Positions 17,662-25,176 of a stretch of 64,000 nucleotides of DNA are shown here, piece after piece; position 1 is the stretch's first letter; each line of letters starts with the position of its first letter. Below the pieces are notes generated by a model. It was not told the DNA's origin, searched no databases, and worked only from the letters and a program-made list of their open reading frames with translations. The stretch is from assembly GCF_036788415.1 (NCBI RefSeq), contig NZ_DAIQNN010000002.1, positions 49,405-113,404 of the forward strand. The letters are read 5' to 3'. Source of the stretch: Rubrimonas sp036788415 (lineage in GTDB: Bacteria; Pseudomonadota; Alphaproteobacteria; Rhodobacterales; Rhodobacteraceae). A program made the position numbers and the translations under genes.

Positions 17662-19254
17662 TCAGAACGCCAGCGCCTTGGCGTCGCGCACTTGCCGCAA
17701 CGTCTTGATCTCGGCCAGCATCGCCGGAGTCAGCGTCTGGTCGACCCCGAGCAGCGCGATCGCCTCGCCGCCCCGCTCCGCCCGCCCCAGCGCCATCGTC
17801 GCGATGTTCACGCCCAGATCGCCGAGCTTGGTGCCGAGCGCGCCGATATAGCCCGGCGTGTCCTCGTTGGTGGTGTAGAGCATGAAGGGCATCGGCGCCG
17901 CCTCGATGTCCACGCCCTTGATCTGGATGAAATGCGGCCGCCCGTCCGAGAAGATCGTCGCCGCCACCGCGCGCGTCTGCCGCTCTGTCACCACGATCAG
18001 CCGCACATAGGAGCCGAAGGCCCCCTGCGCGTCGCGCCGCGTCTCCGAGATCGCGATGCCGCGCTCCTTCGCCATGATCGGCGCCGAGACCATGTTGACG
18101 GCGCCCTCGCCCATCAGGGGCTTGAGCAGCGAGGCCGTCAGCGCGGCGGTCAGCGGCTTGAGGTTCAGATCGCCGACATCGCCGACATATTCGATCTCGA
18201 TCTCCTTGATCGCCGTCTCGGTCACCTGCCCGGCGAAGCCGCCCAGCACCTCGCACACCGCGACCCAGGGCTTCAGGAGCGGCGCTTCCTCGGCGGTGAT
18301 CGAGGGCGCGTTCAGCGCGTTCTGGATCGCGCCGGTCAGCAGATAGTCCGACATCTGCTCGGCCACCTGGAGCGCGACGTTCTCCTGCGCTTCCTCGGTG
18401 GATGCGCCCAGATGCGGCGTGCACACGATGTTGGGGCAGTCGAACAGCGGGCTCTCCTTGGCCGGCTCGACCGAGAACACGTCGAAGGCCGCGCCCGCGA
18501 GCCTGCCGGCCTTCAGCGCCTCCGCGAGCGCCGCCTCGTCCACCAGCCCCCCGCGCGCGCAGTTGATCAGCCGCGCCGTCGGCTTCATCAGCGCGAGCCG
18601 CCGCGCGTCGAGCATGTTGGCGGTCTTTTCGGTTTTCGGCACATGCAGCGTCACGAAGTCCGCGCGCTTGAGCAGGTCGTCCACCTCGGCGACCTTCTCG
18701 ACGCCGAGCTGCACGGCGCGGTCGGGGCTGAGATAGGGATCGTAGGCGATCACCTTCATCTTCAGCCCGATGGCGCGGCTCGCCACCACCGAGCCGATGT
18801 TGCCGCAGCCGATCAGCCCCAGCGTCTTGCCGGTGATCTCGGCGCCCATGAAGCGGTTCTTCTCCCACTTGCCGGCGCGGGTCGAGGCGTCGGCGGCGGG
18901 GATTTCGCGGGCGATGGCGAACATCATCGCGATGGCGTGCTCGGCGGTGGTGATCGAGTTGCCGAAGGGCGTGTTCATCACCACGATGCCGCGGGCCGAG
19001 GCGGCGGGAATGTCCACATTGTCCACGCCGATCCCGGCGCGGCCGATCACCTTGAGCCGGTCGGCCCTCGCGATGATCGCCGCCGTCGCCTTGGTGGCGG
19101 AGCGGATGGCGAGACCGTCATAGTCGCCGATGATGGCGGCGAGCTTTTCGTGGTCCTTGCCCAGATCGGGCTGGAAATCGACCTCCACGCCGCGGTCGCG
19201 GAAGATCTGCACGGCGGCGTCCGACAGCGCGTCGGAGATGAGAACCTTGGGCAT
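17662..19254 (-). CDS. serA: D-3-phosphoglycerate dehydrogenase
   Basis: Oxidises 3-phosphoglycerate to 3-phosphohydroxypyruvate, the first step of serine synthesis. 530 residues, the long form. The substrate domain opens MPKVLISDALSD, and the NAD-binding site has GLIGCGNIGSVVA (about 148-160). The active-site Arg, Glu and His motifs are present (NCARGGLVDEAAL and VCTPHLGASTEEA). An intervening domain and a C-terminal ACT domain (NEDTPGYIGALGTKLGDLGV) follow, where serine feedback may act. It lies downstream of serC on the same strand with a 111-base gap containing a hairpin. Confidence 0.96.
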   Translation of the reverse strand: MPKVLISDALSDAAVQIFRDRGVEVDFQPDLGKDHEKLAAIIGDYDGLAIRSATKATAAIIARADRLKVIGRAGIGVDNVDIPAASARGIVVMNTPFGNSITTAEHAIAMMFAIAREIPAADASTRAGKWEKNRFMGAEITGKTLGLIGCGNIGSVVASRAIGLKMKVIAYDPYLSPDRAVQLGVEKVAEVDDLLKRADFVTLHVPKTEKTANMLDARRLALMKPTARLINCARGGLVDEAALAEALKAGRLAGAAFDVFSVEPAKESPLFDCPNIVCTPHLGASTEEAQENVALQVAEQMSDYLLTGAIQNALNAPSITAEEAPLLKPWVAVCEVLGGFAGQVTETAIKEIEIEYVGDVGDLNLKPLTAALTASLLKPLMGEGAVNMVSAPIMAKERGIAISETRRDAQGAFGSYVRLIVVTERQTRAVAATIFSDGRPHFIQIKGVDIEAAPMPFMLYTTNEDTPGYIGALGTKLGDLGVNIATMALGRAERGGEAIALLGVDQTLTPAMLAEIKTLRQVRDAKALAF

Positions 19255-19316
19255 GGGAAATCCTCTTGGGATGCGCGCGCCGCAGCCGGACGGGCGCGAC
19301 GCGGGAAGGGGAGGCG

Positions 19317-19338
19317 CCTCTCCCCCGCAGGGGAGAGG
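19317..19338. terminator. Palindromic hairpin between serC and serA
   Basis: CCTCTCCCC (19317-19325) and GGGGAGAGG (19330-19338) pair perfectly around CGCA. It could be a partial terminator or an RNA-stabilising element inside the serC-serA unit. This sequence type is common as a dispersed palindrome in proteobacteria. Confidence 0.5.
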
Positions 19339-19365
19339 ATTTCGGGAGGAAAGAAGGAGGCCCGG

Positions 19366-20547
19366 TCAGGCCGCCGCGGCGGCCCGTTCGGCCTTCGCCG
19401 TCGCGAAGGCCCAGTCGAGCCAGGGCGTCAGCGCTGCGACATCCGCCGTCTCGACCGTGGCGCCGCACCAGATGCGCAGGCCCGGAGGCGCGTCGCGATA
19501 GCCGCCGATGTCGAAGGCCGCGCGCTCGCCTTCGAGCAGCTTGACCATCCGCGCCGCGAAGGCGCGCTGATCGGCCTCCGAAAGCCCCGCGATCTCGGGA
19601 TCGACGATCTTGAGGCACACGGAGGTGTTCGAGCGATGCTCAGGCTCGGCGACGAGGTTCTCCACCCAGCCGGTCGCGTCCACCCAGCCTTGAAGCGCCC
19701 TGAAATTCGCGTCCGCCCGCGCCCGCAGCGCCGCCAGCCCGCCGATCTCGAGCCCCCAGTCGAGCGCATCGACGTAATCGGCCACCGCCAGCATCGACGG
19801 CGTGTTGATCGTCTCGCCCTTGAACACGCCCTCGATCAGCTTGCCGCCCGACATCAGGCGGAAGATCTTGGGCAGCGGCCATGCGGGCTTGTAGGACTCG
19901 AGCCGCTCCACCGCGCGGGGGGACAGGATCAGCACGCCATGCGCGCCCTCGCCGCCCATCACCTTCTGCCAGGAGAAGGTCACGACATCGAGCTTCGGCC
20001 AGTCGAGCGCCTGCGCGAAGGCCGCCGAAGTGGCGTCGCACAGCGTCAGCCCCTCGCGGTCCGCCGCGATCCAGTCGGCGTTCGGAACGCGCGCGCCCGA
20101 CGTCGTGCCGTTCCAGGTGAACAGCACATCCGCCTCGCGCCGCACCTGCGCGAGGTCCGGCAGCGCCCCGTAAGGCGCTTCGATCACGCGGCAGTCGGCC
20201 AGCTTGAGCTGCTTGGTCGCATCGGTCACCCAGCCGGCGCCGAAGCTCTCCCAGGCGAGCGCGTCGACGGGCCGCGCGCCGAGCATGGTCCACATCGCCA
20301 TCTCGTAAGCGCCGGTGTCCGACGCCGGCACGATCCCGATGCGGTAGTCGGCGGGGATCTCCAACAGCGCGCGGGTCTTCTCGATGGCCTCGGCGAGCTG
20401 CGCCTTCGGCTTCGACGCGCGGTGCGACCGCCCGAGGAAGGCGCGCGCGGCGACCCCCTCGGCTGACCAGCCGGGGCGTTTCGCGCAGGGACCTGAGGAA
20501 AATTCCGGGCGCGCAGGCTTCGCCTGCGGCATGGGGGGGAGCGTCAT
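19366..20547 (-). CDS. serC: Phosphoserine aminotransferase
   Basis: Converts 3-phosphohydroxypyruvate and glutamate to phosphoserine; PLP enzyme of 393 residues. N-terminal FSSGPCAKRPGW and GRSHRAS are typical of the alphaproteobacterial/archaeal-type SerC. The PLP Lys is in FSWQKVMGGEGAHG, and GETINTPSMLAVAD is the conserved C-terminal loop. It is transcribed toward serA, so the first two serine pathway enzymes are clustered. The phosphatase serB is not here. The first few residues before RPEFSSG are variable; a later start is unlikely, as no other Met fits. Confidence 0.95.
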   Translation of the reverse strand: MTLPPMPQAKPARPEFSSGPCAKRPGWSAEGVAARAFLGRSHRASKPKAQLAEAIEKTRALLEIPADYRIGIVPASDTGAYEMAMWTMLGARPVDALAWESFGAGWVTDATKQLKLADCRVIEAPYGALPDLAQVRREADVLFTWNGTTSGARVPNADWIAADREGLTLCDATSAAFAQALDWPKLDVVTFSWQKVMGGEGAHGVLILSPRAVERLESYKPAWPLPKIFRLMSGGKLIEGVFKGETINTPSMLAVADYVDALDWGLEIGGLAALRARADANFRALQGWVDATGWVENLVAEPEHRSNTSVCLKIVDPEIAGLSEADQRAFAARMVKLLEGERAAFDIGGYRDAPPGLRIWCGATVETADVAALTPWLDWAFATAKAERAAAAA

Positions 20548-20681
20548 GGACGCACTCCGTCGTCAGGGCGATTTCGCTGAGCCCGCCGCCGCTCGCCCTT
20601 GTCCGGCTGCGCGCCCGCCGCGACAAACACCCAGAATCGCCGCCGCGTCAACTGTGAAATCGTTGCGCCCCGAACACTGCT

Positions 20682-21440
20682 TCAGGGGCCCTCGCGCAGG
20701 AACAGCCAGTCGCCCGTCGGGACCGGATCGGGCGGCGCCGGCGCCCAGCCCTCCCCCTGCGGAACCAGCGCCCGGAACGCCCCGAGCGCGCCCAGACAGG
20801 CCGCGCTGTCCGCCGCGATCCGCGCCTCCGACCGCCCCGCCGCGCGCGCGACTTTCGGATGCCACGACACCAGAACGGCCTCCGCGCCCGCGAGCACCGG
20901 CCCCAGCGCCGGCGCCACCGCGTATTCCCCGCCCTCGATGTCGAGCTTCACGAAGCGCCGCGCCGCGGGCCCTGCGAACGCCGCCAGCTCCGCCGGCGTC
21001 GCCGCGGGCAAGGTCCATTCCGTCGCCATCTCGGCGTGCAGCGTCGAGGACATCGAATTGCCCCCCCGCCCTCGATTCGTCCCGAACCGCGCCGCGCCGC
21101 CCTCCGCCGTCAGCACCCGGTCGAACACCCGCACGCGCGCCGCAAGCGCGGGGTTCAGCGCCAGATTGCGCCGCAGCCACACCAGCGCCACCGGGTCTGC
21201 CTCCACCGCCACCACCTCGACGCCGCAAGCCGCGGCGAACAGGCTCGTCGGCCCGATCCACGCGCCGATGTCGATGAACTGGACCCCAGGGCCCGTCCGC
21301 TCCGCCAGCAGCGCCAGCGTCTCCGGCTCCCACGCCCCGGAGGCGAATCGCTCCCAGAACGCGCCCTCGCGCGCCGCATCGACCGTGAAGCCGCGCCCGA
21401 GCCGCTCGATCCGCCTCGGAACAGGCGCCGGATCGCTCAC
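20682..21440 (-). CDS. FkbM family methyltransferase
   Basis: SAM-dependent methyltransferase of 252 residues. Motif I is seen in QFIDIGAWIGPTSLFAAA and motif II in VVAVEADPVALVWLRRNLALN, with the FkbM-specific FVKLDIEGGEYAVAPAL downstream. Members of this family methylate sugars, lipids or natural products; the substrate here is unknown. It lies between DUF2244 and serC on the same strand, 24 bases after the DUF2244 gene, so it may be read through from that gene. Confidence 0.85.
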   Translation of the reverse strand: MSDPAPVPRRIERLGRGFTVDAAREGAFWERFASGAWEPETLALLAERTGPGVQFIDIGAWIGPTSLFAAACGVEVVAVEADPVALVWLRRNLALNPALAARVRVFDRVLTAEGGAARFGTNRGRGGNSMSSTLHAEMATEWTLPAATPAELAAFAGPAARRFVKLDIEGGEYAVAPALGPVLAGAEAVLVSWHPKVARAAGRSEARIAADSAACLGALGAFRALVPQGEGWAPAPPDPVPTGDWLFLREGP

Positions 21441-21464
21441 GCCGGGCCCCTCACGCCGAGCCCC

Positions 21465-22013
21465 TCACGCCGGCGCCGCCGCGCGCGCCCGCGCCAGCGC
21501 CCCGCGCAACTCCTCCGCCAGCGCGGTCCGCTCCTCGGGCGTCAGGAACGCGCCGAGTTCGATGGTGCGCCCGCCGCCCTTCAGCGTCAGATACCGCTCC
21601 ATCGCCCGCGTGTCGGTCAGCTCCAGCGTCACCCAGTAGGGATTGGCCGCCCAGCGCCGCACGCGCCCCTTCGGCTCGCGCCGCTCCACCGCCATCAGGT
21701 CCGGCCAGATGCGCACATCCTCGCGCAGCCGGCCCGCCCGGTAATTCATCTCGATCATCGCATAGACCAGCCCCAGCGCCCCGATCAGGAAGGGCGAGAG
21801 CGCCCAGGCGACCGGCGTGCCCCACACCGACAGCAGCGGGATCGCGAGACCGACCCCGAGGCAGAGCATCACCCAGCCGAAGCCCCGCCGGCTGAGCGAG
21901 CGGTGCGGCCAGAGCGTCGCCGCATAGAGCGGCGGGTCGCGCCGCTCGAAGGGGTCTGAGACGTGTGCGGCCGGAGGGGCGCCCCCTCCGGCCGAGTCGC
22001 GGTCCTGGCTCAT
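21465..22013 (-). CDS. DUF2244 domain-containing membrane protein
   Basis: 182-residue integral membrane protein with two adjacent TM segments (about 44-62 and 66-86) and a C-terminal soluble part containing EMNYRAGRLREDVRIW and NPYWVTLEL, which fits DUF2244. In alphaproteobacteria this gene commonly sits next to cytochrome oxidase genes, as here (ctaD ends 17 bases upstream of its start). Its role is not established; assistance in oxidase assembly or membrane insertion is an inference from position. Confidence 0.82.
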   Translation of the reverse strand: MSQDRDSAGGGAPPAAHVSDPFERRDPPLYAATLWPHRSLSRRGFGWVMLCLGVGLAIPLLSVWGTPVAWALSPFLIGALGLVYAMIEMNYRAGRLREDVRIWPDLMAVERREPKGRVRRWAANPYWVTLELTDTRAMERYLTLKGGGRTIELGAFLTPEERTALAEELRGALARARAAAPA

Positions 22014-22029
22014 GCGCGGATCATGGCGC

Positions 22030-23655
22030 TCAGTGATGGCCCTTGTCCCACTGCGCCTGAGTGGGCAGCGTCTCGAAAGTGTGCTCGGGCGGGGGGTTGG
22101 AGAGGGTCCATTCCAGCGTGTCCGCGCCGCCGCCCCAATAGTTCGGCTCGACGATGCGCTCCCCCCTCGTCAGCGTGTGCCACACGATCCACAGGAAGAA
22201 CACGAAAGAGCCGATCGAGATGAACGCGCCGATGGACGACACATAGTTCCACAGCGCGAACGCCTCCGGATAGTCGATGTAGCGCCGCGGCATCCCCGCC
22301 CGCCCAAGGAAGTGCTGCGGGAAGAAGGTGATGTTGGCGCCGATGAACATCGTCCAGAAGTGGACGCGGCCGGCCCATTCCGGATACTGCCGCCCCGACA
22401 TCTTGCCGATCCAGTAGTAGATGCCGGCGAAGATGCAGAACACCGCGCCGAGGCTCATCACGTAGTGGAAATGCGCCACGACGTAATAGGTGTCGTGATA
22501 GGCGCGGTCCACGCCCGCCTGGCTCAGCACGATCCCGGTCACGCCGCCGATGGTGAACAGGAAGATGAAGCCCAGCGCCCAGAGCATCGGCGTCTTGAAC
22601 TCGATGGACCCGCCCCACATCGTGGCGATCCACGTGAACACCTTCACGCCCGTCGGCACCGCGATGACCATGGTGGCGAGCATGAAATAGGCCTGCGCGT
22701 CGGCGCTCATGCCCACCGTGTACATGTGGTGCGCCCAGACGACGAAGCCGAGCACGCCGATGGCGATCATCGCCCATACCATCCCCAGATAGCCGAAGAT
22801 CGGCTTGTTCGAGAAGGTCGAGACGATGTGGCTGATGATCCCGAAGCCCGGCACGATGAGAATATAGACTTCCGGGTGCCCGAAGAACCACAGGATGTGC
22901 TGGTACAGCACCGGGTCGCCGCCGCCCGCCGGGTCGAAAAAGGTCGTGCCGAAATTGCGGTCGGTCAGCAGCATGGTGATCGCGCCCGCCAGAACGGGGA
23001 GCGACAGCAGGATCAGGAAGGCGGTGACGAAGATCGACCAGGCGAAGAGCGGCACCTTGAACAGCGTCATCCCCGGCGCGCGCATGTTCAGGAAGGTCGT
23101 GATGATGTTGATCGCGCCGAGGATCGACGACGCGCCCGAAAGGTGCACCGCGAAGATCGCCAGATCCATCGCCATGCCCGGCGAGCCATAGGTCGAGAGC
23201 GGCGCGTAGAGCACCCAGCCGGCCTGCACCCCGCCATCCATGAAGACGGCGAGCACGGCGAGCGAGGCGCCGGCGACGAACAGCCAGTAGCTGAGATTGT
23301 TCAGCCGCGGGAACGCCATGTCCGGCGCGCCGATCATCAGCGGCATGAAGTAGTTGCCGAAGCCGCCGAACAGCGCCGGGATGACCACGAAGAACATCAT
23401 CAGGATGCCGTGGCCGGTGATCAGCACGTTCCAGAGCGCGCCGTCGGGCGTCCCGTCCTCGGTCAGCATGTACTGCACGCCCGGCTCCATGAGCTCGAGC
23501 CGCATGTAGCCGGTCATCGCCACCGAGATCGCGCCGAGCAGGCCCGCCGTCACGAGGTAGAGGATGCCGATGTCCTTGTGGTTCACCGAGCAGAACCACC
23601 GGGTGAAGAACCCGCTCTGGTGATGCTCGCCGTGATGCGCCGCAGCGTCGGCCAT
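22030..23655 (-). CDS. ctaD: Cytochrome c oxidase subunit I (aa3 type)
   Basis: Catalytic subunit of the haem-copper oxidase in the inner membrane, reducing O2 to water and pumping protons. 541 residues from the ATG at 23655, preceded by GGGAG; longer in-frame extensions run into non-conserved sequence. Ligand motifs are intact: haem a His in LITGHGILMMFF, CuB His and cross-linked Tyr in GHPEVYILIVPG, CuB His pair in VWAHHMYTVG, and HFHYVMSLG for the haem a3 and a ligands. The D-channel motif is seen in GGFGNYFMPLMIGAPDMAFP. Subunits II and III are not in this window. Confidence 0.97.
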   Translation of the reverse strand: MADAAAHHGEHHQSGFFTRWFCSVNHKDIGILYLVTAGLLGAISVAMTGYMRLELMEPGVQYMLTEDGTPDGALWNVLITGHGILMMFFVVIPALFGGFGNYFMPLMIGAPDMAFPRLNNLSYWLFVAGASLAVLAVFMDGGVQAGWVLYAPLSTYGSPGMAMDLAIFAVHLSGASSILGAINIITTFLNMRAPGMTLFKVPLFAWSIFVTAFLILLSLPVLAGAITMLLTDRNFGTTFFDPAGGGDPVLYQHILWFFGHPEVYILIVPGFGIISHIVSTFSNKPIFGYLGMVWAMIAIGVLGFVVWAHHMYTVGMSADAQAYFMLATMVIAVPTGVKVFTWIATMWGGSIEFKTPMLWALGFIFLFTIGGVTGIVLSQAGVDRAYHDTYYVVAHFHYVMSLGAVFCIFAGIYYWIGKMSGRQYPEWAGRVHFWTMFIGANITFFPQHFLGRAGMPRRYIDYPEAFALWNYVSSIGAFISIGSFVFFLWIVWHTLTRGERIVEPNYWGGGADTLEWTLSNPPPEHTFETLPTQAQWDKGHH

Positions 23656-23687
23656 TGCCCGCTCCCGAAATGTGCAATTCGCAACCG

Positions 23688-23716
23688 ATTTAACGCCGAA
23701 GCGTCGGCCCGGTCCA
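23688..23716 (-). promoter_or_regulatory. Candidate ctaD promoter
   Basis: On the minus strand TGGACC (23716-23711) and TTAAAT (23693-23688) are separated by 17 bases. This places transcription start about 25 bases before the ctaD ATG. Confidence 0.45.
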
Positions 23717-23755
23717 CCGTCCGCGCCTGTTTCGCGCGCGCCGCAGGGCGTGACC

Positions 23756-23787
23756 CTCCGACGCAGGTCGGAGTTGACAGACGTCAA
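23756..23787. promoter_or_regulatory. Hairpin and adjoining TTGAC palindrome between ctaD and the GDPD gene
   Basis: CTCCGAC (23756-23762) pairs with GTCGGAG (23767-23773) around GCAG. It is followed at once by TTGAC-AGAC-GTCAA (23774-23787). The hairpin may terminate the GDPD transcript, whose stop is at 23812; the palindrome may be an operator for ctaD. Confidence 0.4.
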
Positions 23788-23811
23788 TGCGGGGTTCGGG
23801 GCGCCGCCGGT

Positions 23812-24603
23812 TCAGGCGGCGGAGGCGACCGGGGCGTAGGCGGGCGCGCTGCGCTCGCCGGAGCGCGGCCGCTTGACGATTGCGAAATCGGCGACGCCGC
23901 GCAGCGCGTCGGTGCGCGGATGGTCGCAGGCCGGCAAGCCGTAGACCGCGGTGCGCAGGCCGCGCGCGGCGGCGAAGTCGATCAGCTCCTCGCGGTGGAA
24001 CAGCCGGTGCACGCACATCCCGTCCACCCCGCGCGGCAACCGCGCCGCCAGCCGGTCCTTGCAGATCAGTTTGACGTTGATGTTGTGGCGGTTGGGTTTG
24101 TCGAGCTTGGGAACGAAGCCGCGCGCCGAGGTGATGAAGGGGAAGGAATTGCAGATGTAAAGGTCGCGCAACCGCCCCCGCGGCGTGCGCCGCAGAAAGA
24201 TCGGCGCGACGCAGAACAGGATCAGCGCGCCGGGCAACGCCGCCCGGATCGTCGCGACTTCGTCGGCGCGCCAGCAGGCGAAGGCGACGTCGAAACGCGG
24301 ACGTTCGCGGGCGACGGCCTCGGCGGCGCGGCCCGCCGCGTCGACGGTCTTGACGTCGAGCAGCAGCGTCTGCAGATGCGGCGCGATCTCGCCCAGAAGG
24401 CCGACCGCGTCGCGCAGCGGCTTGCGCGGATCGCGCGGCGCGCCCGAGCGGGCGCGGAACACCGGGGAATGATGGATCACCGCCTCGCCGGTCTCGTCGC
24501 AGCGAATGTCGAGTTCCGCCCCTTGGACCCCGTGCAGACGCCTGCGGTCGACCTGCCTGAGTTCGGCGGCGTCGTCGTAAAGGCGATGGGCGATCAGCTG
24601 CAT
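23812..24603 (-). CDS. Glycerophosphodiester phosphodiesterase-like protein
   Basis: 263 residues with the GDPD TIM-barrel pattern: an opening LIAHRL (catalytic His), GAELDIRCDETGEAVIHH (Glu-x-Asp metal ligands and second His), then LLLDVK with the conserved Lys. No signal peptide is present, so it would act in the cytoplasm on glycerophosphodiesters from lipid turnover. The C-terminal half (CVHRLFHREELIDFAAARG, then a late ADFAIVK strand) fits the barrel but is diverged. It has its own promoter in the AT-rich region divergent from btuB. Confidence 0.72.
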   Translation of the reverse strand: MQLIAHRLYDDAAELRQVDRRRLHGVQGAELDIRCDETGEAVIHHSPVFRARSGAPRDPRKPLRDAVGLLGEIAPHLQTLLLDVKTVDAAGRAAEAVARERPRFDVAFACWRADEVATIRAALPGALILFCVAPIFLRRTPRGRLRDLYICNSFPFITSARGFVPKLDKPNRHNINVKLICKDRLAARLPRGVDGMCVHRLFHREELIDFAAARGLRTAVYGLPACDHPRTDALRGVADFAIVKRPRSGERSAPAYAPVASAA

Positions 24604-24656
24604 GAGCCCTTGAGTCCGAACCGCGATCGCACCCGACCGCCTATTCTTGCACTGTT

Positions 24657-24685
24657 TGGATACAGCGTGCCGTCCGATATGTAAA
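24657..24685 (-). promoter_or_regulatory. Candidate promoter of the GDPD-like gene
   Basis: Minus-strand TTTACA (24685-24680), 17-base spacer, then TATCCA (24662-24657), about 54 bases before the start codon at 24603. Confidence 0.45.
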
Positions 24686-24802
24686 GATTTTATTCCTCAA
24701 GTCACGCCTGTATAAAATAATTCACAATGCTGTCCGATGACTGTCGTATTCATGAAGACGGCAGGCATCTGCGACACAAGGCTGCGTAATGGGGCGCGGC
24801 GA

Positions 24803-24831
24803 TTGACGCCGCAACGGTCCGGCGCGAAAGT
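24803..24831 (+). promoter_or_regulatory. Candidate btuB promoter
   Basis: TTGACG (24803-24808), 17-base spacer and GAAAGT (24826-24831) end about a dozen bases before the riboswitch P1 stem, the expected place for its transcription start. Confidence 0.5.
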
Positions 24832-24843
24832 CCTCCCGTTCTG

Positions 24844-25025
24844 GTTCCGCGTCGTCGCAGGGCGGCCGGATGAAAAGGGAACGCGGTGAGGCCCCGCATC
24901 GGGGCGGAATCCGCGGCTGCCCCCGCAACTGTGAGCGGCGAGCCTGCTCCCGCACGCCACTGGCCCTCAGGGCCGGGAAGGTGGAGCGAAGGCGACGACC
25001 CGCGAGCCAGGAGACCTGCCGGAAC
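24844..25025 (+). ncRNA. Cobalamin riboswitch upstream of btuB
   Basis: Conserved cobalamin-aptamer blocks occur in order: AAAAGGGAACGCGGTGAGGCC near 24874, CCGCGGCTGCCCCCGCAACT near 24911, CCACTGG near 24958, GGGAAGGTGGAGCGAAGGCG, and the B12 box AGCCAGGAGACCTGCC at 25005-25020. GTTCCG (24844-24849) pairs with CGGAAC (25020-25025) as P1. It should reduce btuB expression when adenosylcobalamin is plentiful. The GC-rich palindrome after P1 (around 25048-25062) may be the expression platform. Confidence 0.93.
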
Positions 25026-25176
25026 ATCGTCACCCACCTTGGGCGCGGGGCGCGCCCCGGGGCGGATCCTCCGCAGCGGTGATTCCGATGGCCGGTTTCC
25101 GGACGCGGCGTCGTCGCGCCCTCCGGCTGCGTGCAACCGTCGCCGGAGCAGCCTCCGGCGCGCAGAGGAGGCGCAG

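Larger units (their letters stand above)
24604..24843. other. AT-rich divergent intergenic region with two promoters
   Basis: The stretch from about 24640 to 24745 is far richer in A and T than the rest of the window. It carries the probable GDPD promoter on the minus strand (24657-24685) and leads into the btuB promoter (24803-24831). No gene was found in it. Confidence 0.7.

Noticed and set aside
19317..19338. CCTCTCCCC/GGGGAGAGG as part of a repeat array
   Set aside because: Only one perfect copy was seen in the window; no array.
17692..20466. 924-codon frame on the plus strand opposite serA and serC
   Set aside because: Antisense shadow of two well-conserved genes; its translation is low-complexity with many His, Arg and Gly and no domain.
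23774..23787. TTGAC-AGAC-GTCAA as the main ctaD promoter
   Set aside because: No -10 lies at proper distance; a better -35/-10 pair is at 23688-23716, so it is kept only as a possible operator.
22012..24684. 890-codon frame opposite ctaD
   Set aside because: Shadow of a highly conserved oxidase gene; composition is unlike a real protein.
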